NCBI GenBank assembly: GCA_903950295.1
Contig: CAJBAP010000068.1
Location: 1-9,976 of the forward strand
From: an uncultured Rhodocyclaceae bacterium
GTDB lineage: Bacteria; Pseudomonadota; Gammaproteobacteria; Burkholderiales; Rhodocyclaceae
Direction of reading: 5' to 3'
DNA length: 9,976 bases
The position numbers and the translations under genes are program-made. Below the pieces are notes generated by a model that was not told the origin of the DNA, ran no database searches, and was given only the letters and a program-made list of their open reading frames with translations. This document shows positions 6,461 through 9,976 of the stretch, piece after piece (position 1 is the first letter of the stretch; every line of letters starts with the position of its first letter).

Positions 6461-8035
6461 ATGACCAGAATTTTCATCTACGACTCCACCCTGCGCGACG
6501 GCGCCCAGGCGCAAGGTATTTCCTATTCCGTCGAAGACAAGCTGAAGATCGTCGAGCGGCTCGATTCACTCGGTATGAGCTATATCGAGGCCGGCAACCC
6601 GGGTTCCAATCCGAAGGATCTGGATTTCTTCGCCCGGGCGGCGACGCTGAAACTCGTCCATTCCAAGATCATCGCCTTCGGCGCCACGCGCAAGGTCGGC
6701 ATCCGCGTTTCGGAAGACGCCAACCTGCAATCGCTGCTGAAGGCCGGCACCGCCGCCATCGCCATCTTCGGCAAGAGCTGGGATTACCAGGTGCTGGAAA
6801 TTCTGCGCACGACACTCGACGAGAACTTGCGCATGATCGGCGACACGGTGCGCTACCTCAAGCAACACGGCAAGGAAGTGGTCTTCGATGCCGAGCACTT
6901 CTTCGACGGCTACAAGGACAATGCCGAATACGCGCTCAAGTCGCTCGCCGCTGCTACCGAAGCTGGTGCCGACAGCCTGGTGCTGTGCGACACCAATGGC
7001 GGCAGCTTCCCCGACGAGATCTTTGACATCACGCGCACCGTCTGCACGCAGTTCCCCGGCGTAGCCATCGGCATCCACTGCCACAACGACAGCGAGATGG
7101 CCGTGGCCAATTCAATCCGCGCCGTGCAGGCGGGTGCTACGCAGGTGCAGGGCACCATCAACGGCCTGGGCGAGCGCTGCGGCAATGCCAATCTTTGCTC
7201 GATCATCCCGAACCTGCAACTGAAGCTTGGCTTCGCATGCATTCCGGAAACCGCACTGCGCCACCTGACTTCAGTCGCACGCTCGGTGAGCGAAATCGCC
7301 AACATGCCGCACAACGACAAGGCGGCCTACGTCGGCGGCCATGCCTTCGCCCACAAGGGCGGCATGCATATCGACGCCGTCGTCAAGAACCCGGTTTCCT
7401 ACGAACACATCAACCCGGAACTGGTTGGCAACAACCGGCGTGTGCTGATGTCCGAAGTCGCCGGGCGCAGCACATTGCTGGCCCGCATCAACGCCATCGA
7501 CGCATCACTGGTAAAGGATTCTCCCGAGACGCGCAAGATCATCGACCGCCTCAAGGAACTCGAACACGAGGGCTACCAGTTCGAGGCGGCGGAAAGCTCC
7601 TTCGACCTGGTAGTGCGCAAGATGCTCGGTCGCTACCAGCCCTTTTTCGAACTCGTCGAATTCAAGGTCATCACCAACGAGCCGGCGGTAAATGAGGTCA
7701 ATTCATCTGTGATCATCAAGGTACGCGTCGGCGACCAGGAAGTGCTCACCGTGGCTGAAGGCGACGGGCCGGTGAATGCACTCGACAAGGCCGCGCGCAA
7801 GGCGCTGGAGCGTCTCTACCCAGCCATTGGCGAGATTCGCCTCACCGACTACAAGGTACGCGTGCTCGATTCGGACAAGGCCTCGGCGGCCAAGGTGCGC
7901 GTGCTGATCGAGTCGACCGACGGCAGGGAAAGCTGGACCACCATCGGCGTCTCCACCGACATCATCAACGCTTCATGGCAGGCACTGGTCGATGCCATCG
8001 AGTACAAGCTGCTGCGAGATCAGGAACGCCTGTAG
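6461..8035 (+). CDS. cimA: (R)-citramalate synthase
   Basis: This 524-residue DRE-TIM metallolyase opens IFIYDSTLRDGAQAQG (catalytic Arg12 and Asp13). It has the metal-binding IHCHND motif (His206, His208) and the NGLGERCGNANL signature; the N-terminal HMGL-like barrel spans about residues 4-270. The GGHAFAHKGGMHIDAV segment follows near 290. The C-terminal LeuA-type allosteric dimerisation domain occupies about 395-520. Overall length and the YDSTLRDGAQ/ISYSVEDKLKI opening fit the long CimA type rather than 2-isopropylmalate synthase. The enzyme condenses pyruvate and acetyl-CoA to (R)-citramalate, the threonine-independent entry to isoleucine. Members are often feedback-inhibited by isoleucine at the C-terminal domain. 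No good Shine-Dalgarno precedes the ATG, so it may depend on readthrough and coupling from ackA. The stop is three bases from the convergent lexA-like stop. Confidence 0.94.
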   Translation: MTRIFIYDSTLRDGAQAQGISYSVEDKLKIVERLDSLGMSYIEAGNPGSNPKDLDFFARAATLKLVHSKIIAFGATRKVGIRVSEDANLQSLLKAGTAAIAIFGKSWDYQVLEILRTTLDENLRMIGDTVRYLKQHGKEVVFDAEHFFDGYKDNAEYALKSLAAATEAGADSLVLCDTNGGSFPDEIFDITRTVCTQFPGVAIGIHCHNDSEMAVANSIRAVQAGATQVQGTINGLGERCGNANLCSIIPNLQLKLGFACIPETALRHLTSVARSVSEIANMPHNDKAAYVGGHAFAHKGGMHIDAVVKNPVSYEHINPELVGNNRRVLMSEVAGRSTLLARINAIDASLVKDSPETRKIIDRLKELEHEGYQFEAAESSFDLVVRKMLGRYQPFFELVEFKVITNEPAVNEVNSSVIIKVRVGDQEVLTVAEGDGPVNALDKAARKALERLYPAIGEIRLTDYKVRVLDSDKASAAKVRVLIESTDGRESWTTIGVSTDIINASWQALVDAIEYKLLRDQERL

Positions 8036-8038
8036 GCA

Positions 8039-8638
8039 TCAAGCCGTATAGCGTCGCACGAGGCCGGTAACAACCCCGAAGATTTCCAACTGCTCCTGGG
8101 GTCGGATGATGGGGTAGGCCGGGTTATGCGGCTTCAGGATGAACTTGCCTTTTTCGAGCGCCAACTCCTTCAGCGTGAATTCGTTATCGACAATGGCGAT
8201 GACAAAATCACCGGACTTGGCCGCTTTGGTACGCTCGACCACAACCAGATCACCATCCTGAATGCCGGCGTCGATCATGGAATCACCCTTGACCGGCACC
8301 ATGACGGTCCGGGATGGCTGACGAACAAGATACTGGTCGATGAGGAAGAGTTCGCCCTGCGATCCCTCGATCATGTCCGGAGCGCCGGCACGGACGGCGG
8401 TGTCAGCCAGTTGGCGCTCAAAGAAACGTGCGGTCGGCATCCACGCGTCATCATCCGGGGTGCGTTCGACAAACCCGGCGGTTTCGAGACGGGCGAGGAG
8501 TTTCCTGGCGGCAGTCTTGGAGGCGAAACCGATCAGTTCGCAGATGCGTTGCTGCGTGGGGATGCGCCGGGCATCAGCGTAGTAATCACGCAAGCGATCA
8601 AGGTATTCGTCATCGCGGGTGCTATCCGAGGGAGGCAT
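8039..8638 (-). CDS. lexA: LexA-family S24 transcriptional repressor (divergent DNA-binding domain)
   Basis: The 199-residue protein has an N-terminal winged helix (about residues 10-60) and a C-terminal S24 autoprotease domain. The self-cleavage machinery is intact: Ala84-Gly85 as scissile bond, Ser120 in VKGDSMIDAGIQDGD, and Lys157 in FTLKEL. These positions nearly match E. coli LexA (84/85, 119, 156). Cleavage would be triggered by RecA filaments after DNA damage. The recognition-helix region, ASKTAARKLLARLETAGF, departs from the usual SPNAAEEHL type. This suggests an altered operator, and two GTGT-N8-ACAC palindromes lie in its own promoter. AAGGAG sits six bases before the ATG. It is convergent with cimA and divergent from a small gene. 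It may be the main LexA or a second paralogue; no typical SOS gene is in view. Confidence 0.88.
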   Translation of the reverse strand: MPPSDSTRDDEYLDRLRDYYADARRIPTQQRICELIGFASKTAARKLLARLETAGFVERTPDDDAWMPTARFFERQLADTAVRAGAPDMIEGSQGELFLIDQYLVRQPSRTVMVPVKGDSMIDAGIQDGDLVVVERTKAAKSGDFVIAIVDNEFTLKELALEKGKFILKPHNPAYPIIRPQEQLEIFGVVTGLVRRYTA

Positions 8639-8644
8639 GGCGGG

Positions 8645-8650
8645 CTCCTT
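8645..8650 (-). promoter_or_regulatory. Shine-Dalgarno of the lexA-like gene
   Basis: AAGGAG, read on the minus strand, lies six bases before the ATG at 8638. It supports that start and a 199-residue product. Confidence 0.75.
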
Positions 8651-8656
8651 TCACAA

Positions 8657-8672
8657 GTGTTCCGATGGACAC
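8657..8672 (-). promoter_or_regulatory. Putative LexA-type operator O1, GTGT-N8-ACAC
   Basis: On the minus strand this reads GTGTCCATCGGAACAC, a partial palindrome. It begins just downstream of the -10 box, over the presumed transcription start. It shares 13 of 16 bases with O2 (8680-8695) and has the same 4-8-4 layout as the classical CTGT-N8-ACAG LexA box, with the outer base changed. The location supports autorepression; binding is inferred. Confidence 0.6.
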
Positions 8673-8673
8673 C

Positions 8674-8702
8674 ATGCTAGTGTGCAGATGAACACCTGTC
8701 AA
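8674..8702 (-). promoter_or_regulatory. Sigma70-type promoter of the lexA-like gene
   Basis: On the minus strand there is a perfect -35, TTGACA (8702-8697), then a 17-base spacer and TAGCAT (8679-8674) as -10. This leads to a leader of about 30 bases before the ATG at 8638. It is the best promoter in the window, and the two operator-like palindromes overlap it. Confidence 0.75.
8680..8695 (-). promoter_or_regulatory. Putative LexA-type operator O2, GTGT-N8-ACAC
   Basis: On the minus strand this reads GTGTTCATCTGCACAC. It occupies the spacer between -35 and -10 almost exactly. With O1 it is spaced 23 bp start to start, about two helical turns, so two dimers could bind the same face of the DNA and cooperate. 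The two sites agree at GTGT-Y-CATC-K-G-M-ACAC. Confidence 0.6.
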
Positions 8703-8730
8703 GGCAGGCTGGGCTGGGGCGATGGCGTGC

Positions 8731-8762
8731 GTGATAGTGATGTGCAATTCACCGATTATCGG
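8731..8762 (+). promoter_or_regulatory. Possible promoter of the small gene, with CCGATTATCGG palindrome
   Basis: A GTGATA (8731-8736) and a GATTAT (8754-8759) are separated by 17 bases, each matching four of six consensus positions. The -10-like box lies inside a perfect 11-bp palindrome, CCGATTATCGG (8752-8762). The placement suits a regulator site, but the promoter match is only fair and another -10-like TATCAT occurs at 8765-8770. Confidence 0.3.
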
Positions 8763-8801
8763 CTTATCATCAAACGTCCAATTACTTGAACGGAGACGAT
8801 G

Positions 8802-8930
8802 ATGGCAAAAGGTCAGTTGCGGGGTAACAAGGAAGCGAAAAAGCCCAAGAAGGAGAAAAAGCCTGCTGCACCGGTGGGAGGTTTCATGGCACCAACCAAA
8901 ACAGACAAATCGTCAAATTCAAAGTCCTGA
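8802..8930 (+). CDS. Small lysine-rich protein (42 residues)
   Basis: The frame reads MAKGQLRGNKEAKKPKKEKK, then PAAPVGGFMAP and a Ser/Lys-rich end. It has eleven lysines and only three acidic residues. There is no membrane segment or signal peptide, so a cytoplasmic, probably disordered and perhaps nucleic-acid-binding protein is likely. I recall similar MAKGQLRGNKEAKKPKK-type small hypothetical proteins in proteobacteria, but the function is unknown to me. GGAG (8792-8795) is six bases from this ATG and only three from the adjacent upstream ATG at 8799, so I chose 8802. The good ribosome site and coding-like composition argue it is real. It is divergent from the lexA-like gene and ends three bases before an inverted-repeat arm that pairs with the leuC start. 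Confidence 0.7.
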   Translation: MAKGQLRGNKEAKKPKKEKKPAAPVGGFMAPTKTDKSSNSKS

Positions 8931-8933
8931 TTT

Positions 8934-9034
8934 CCAGTCATTGCGGTGACGTTCAATTACTTCTTCGGGCGGGTATCGCTGCCGACCTGATGTATTCTTG
9001 GCGTTTTTCCATTTACGAGAACCGCAATGACTGG
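8934..9034 (+). repeat. 14-bp perfect inverted repeat spanning the leuC leader and start codon
   Basis: CCAGTCATTGCGGT (8934-8947) is the exact reverse complement of ACCGCAATGACTGG (9021-9034), with 73 bases between the arms. The right arm contains the leuC ATG (9027-9029) and codons 2-3. The left arm starts three bases after the stop of the small gene. In an RNA covering both, the leuC start would be paired. Whether such an RNA is made is unknown. The spacer holds a weak -10-like TATTCT (8993-8998) without a convincing -35. Confidence 0.7.
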
Positions 9035-9976
9035 CAAGACGCTTTACGACAAACTGTGGGATTCGCACGTCGTCCGCGAAGAGAGCGACGGCACCTGCCT
9101 GATCTACATTGACCGTCACCTCATGCACGAGGTGACGAGTCCGCAGGCCTTCGAGGGCATGCGCCTGACGCATCGCCGGCCGTGGCGCAGCGACTCCATC
9201 GTCGCCAACCCCGACCACAACACCCCCACAGACCATTGGGACGAAGGCATCAAGGATCCGATCTCGCGCCTGCAGGTCGAGACGCTCGACGCCAACATCA
9301 AGGATTTCGGCGCACTGGTCTACTTCCCGTTCAAGCACGCCAACCAGGGCATCATCCACGTCATCGGCCCGGAAAACGGCACGACGCTGCCGGGCATGAC
9401 CGTGGTCTGCGGTGACAGCCACACCTCCACGCACGGTGCCTTCGGCGCACTGGCGCATGGCATCGGCACCTCCGAGGTCGAGCATGTACTCGCCACACAA
9501 ACACTGGTGGCAAAACGCTCCAAACGCATGCTGATCAAGGTGGACGGAAAAGTCGGCGCTGGCGTGACGGCGAAAGACATCGCGCTGGCCATCATCGGCA
9601 AGATCGGCACGGCCGGCGGCACCGGTTACGCCATCGAATTCGGTGGAGAGGCGATCCGCGCCCTGTCGGTGGAAGGCCGCATGACTCTGTGCAACATGGC
9701 CATTGAAGGTGGTGCCCGCGCCGGCCTGGTGGCGCCGGATGAAAAAACCATTGCCTATCTCAAGGGTCGCCAGTTCGCGCCCAAGGGGGCTGACTGGGAC
9801 AAGGCCGTCGCCTACTGGCAGACGCTGCAATCGGATGCGGATGCCATATTTGACACCGTCATCGAACTCGACGCCGCCGCCATCGCACCGCAAGTAACTT
9901 GGGGCACGTCGCCCGAGCAGGTGTTACCCATCGAGGGGCGCGTTCCAAACCCGGCCAATGAGTCCGACCCGCAGAA
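9027..9976 (+). CDS. leuC: 3-isopropylmalate dehydratase large subunit (partial, runs off the right edge)
   Basis: There are 316 codons from the ATG with no stop before the window ends. The start [15 protein letters not shown], then [67 protein letters not shown] and [43 protein letters not shown], are classic LeuC (aconitase superfamily). The expected length is about 465-470, so roughly a third is missing. That third includes the clustered cysteine ligands of the 4Fe-4S cluster expected near residue 347 onward. With LeuD it isomerises 2-isopropylmalate for leucine and also citramalate made by CimA for isoleucine. The ribosome site is weak (GAGA at 9017-9020). The start codon lies in an inverted repeat, and a copy of the 24-bp dispersed repeat is embedded in frame. 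Confidence 0.96.
   Translation, partial: MTGKTLYDKLWDSHVVREESDGTCLIYIDRHLMHEVTSPQAFEGMRLTHRRPWRSDSIVANPDHNTPTDHWDEGIKDPISRLQVETLDANIKDFGALVYFPFKHANQGIIHVIGPENGTTLPGMTVVCGDSHTSTHGAFGALAHGIGTSEVEHVLATQTLVAKRSKRMLIKVDGKVGAGVTAKDIALAIIGKIGTAGGTGYAIEFGGEAIRALSVEGRMTLCNMAIEGGARAGLVAPDEKTIAYLKGRQFAPKGADWDKAVAYWQTLQSDADAIFDTVIELDAAAIAPQVTWGTSPEQVLPIEGRVPNPANESDPQ
9548..9571 (+). repeat. 24-bp dispersed repeat, copy 3, inside leuC
   Basis: This stretch matches copies 1 and 2 at 23 of 24 positions; the mismatch is T for G at 9565. Counting one preceding G, it matches copy 1 at 24 of 25. It is read in frame as part of [13 protein letters not shown]. Compared with E. coli LeuC from memory, there is no length change here (GKxxxGxTAKD is kept), so nothing is inserted. 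Confidence 0.6.

Noticed and set aside
9003..9009. T-run before leuC as a terminator tail
   Set aside because: Only five consecutive T are present and no stable GC-rich hairpin directly precedes them.
8919..9893. Minus-strand open frame (324 codons) opposite leuC
   Set aside because: The plus strand is unmistakable LeuC. The antisense translation has no family features and spans the intergenic region only by lack of stops.

Overview
The window looks like a chromosomal segment of a GC-rich betaproteobacterium. A Rhodocyclaceae-like relative is my best guess. The basis is overall GC content, gene order (yciB–yciI-like–bolA–parvulin), a MaoC–phosphotransacetylase fusion next to ackA, and the style of the protein sequences. 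I ran no database search, so the lineage is an inference. Coding density is high. No rRNA, tRNA, CRISPR array, insertion sequence or phage gene is visible, and no gene-free stretch exceeds about 165 bases.

Layout. (1) 2-1954, + strand: a tight cluster of yciB (septation/envelope membrane protein), a YciI-like protein, bolA and a secreted parvulin prolyl isomerase. It closes with a strong intrinsic terminator at 2020-2051. (2) 2062-3704, +: an EamA/DMT transporter starting at TTG, overlapping the start of an MtfA-type zinc peptidase. (3) 3816-8035, +: three closely spaced genes handling acetyl-CoA. They are a MaoC hydratase/phosphotransacetylase fusion, acetate/propionate kinase and (R)-citramalate synthase CimA. 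(4) 8039-8638, - strand: a LexA-family S24 repressor, convergent with cimA. It is divergent from a 42-residue lysine-rich small protein (8802-8930, +). (5) 9027 to the right edge, +: the first 316 codons of leuC.

How the genes fit together. Pta and AckA interconvert acetyl-CoA and acetate. CimA condenses acetyl-CoA with pyruvate to citramalate. LeuC, with LeuD, then isomerises citramalate on the route to 2-oxobutyrate and isoleucine. CimA and LeuC therefore act in consecutive steps, although the lexA-like gene and the small gene lie between them.

Most interesting non-coding signals. (a) The lexA-like promoter (TTGACA-N17-TAGCAT) carries two 16-bp GTGT-N8-ACAC palindromes spaced 23 bp apart. 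One fills the spacer and the other covers the presumed transcription start. They look like an autoregulatory operator pair of non-standard sequence, and the protein's recognition helix is non-standard too. (b) A 24-bp repeat occurs identically just after two stop codons (1960, 3703) and again, with one mismatch, in frame inside leuC (9548). (c) A perfect 14-bp inverted repeat links the sequence just after the small gene's stop codon to the leuC start codon. (d) A TTGCATTGCAA palindrome lies upstream of the MaoC–Pta gene.
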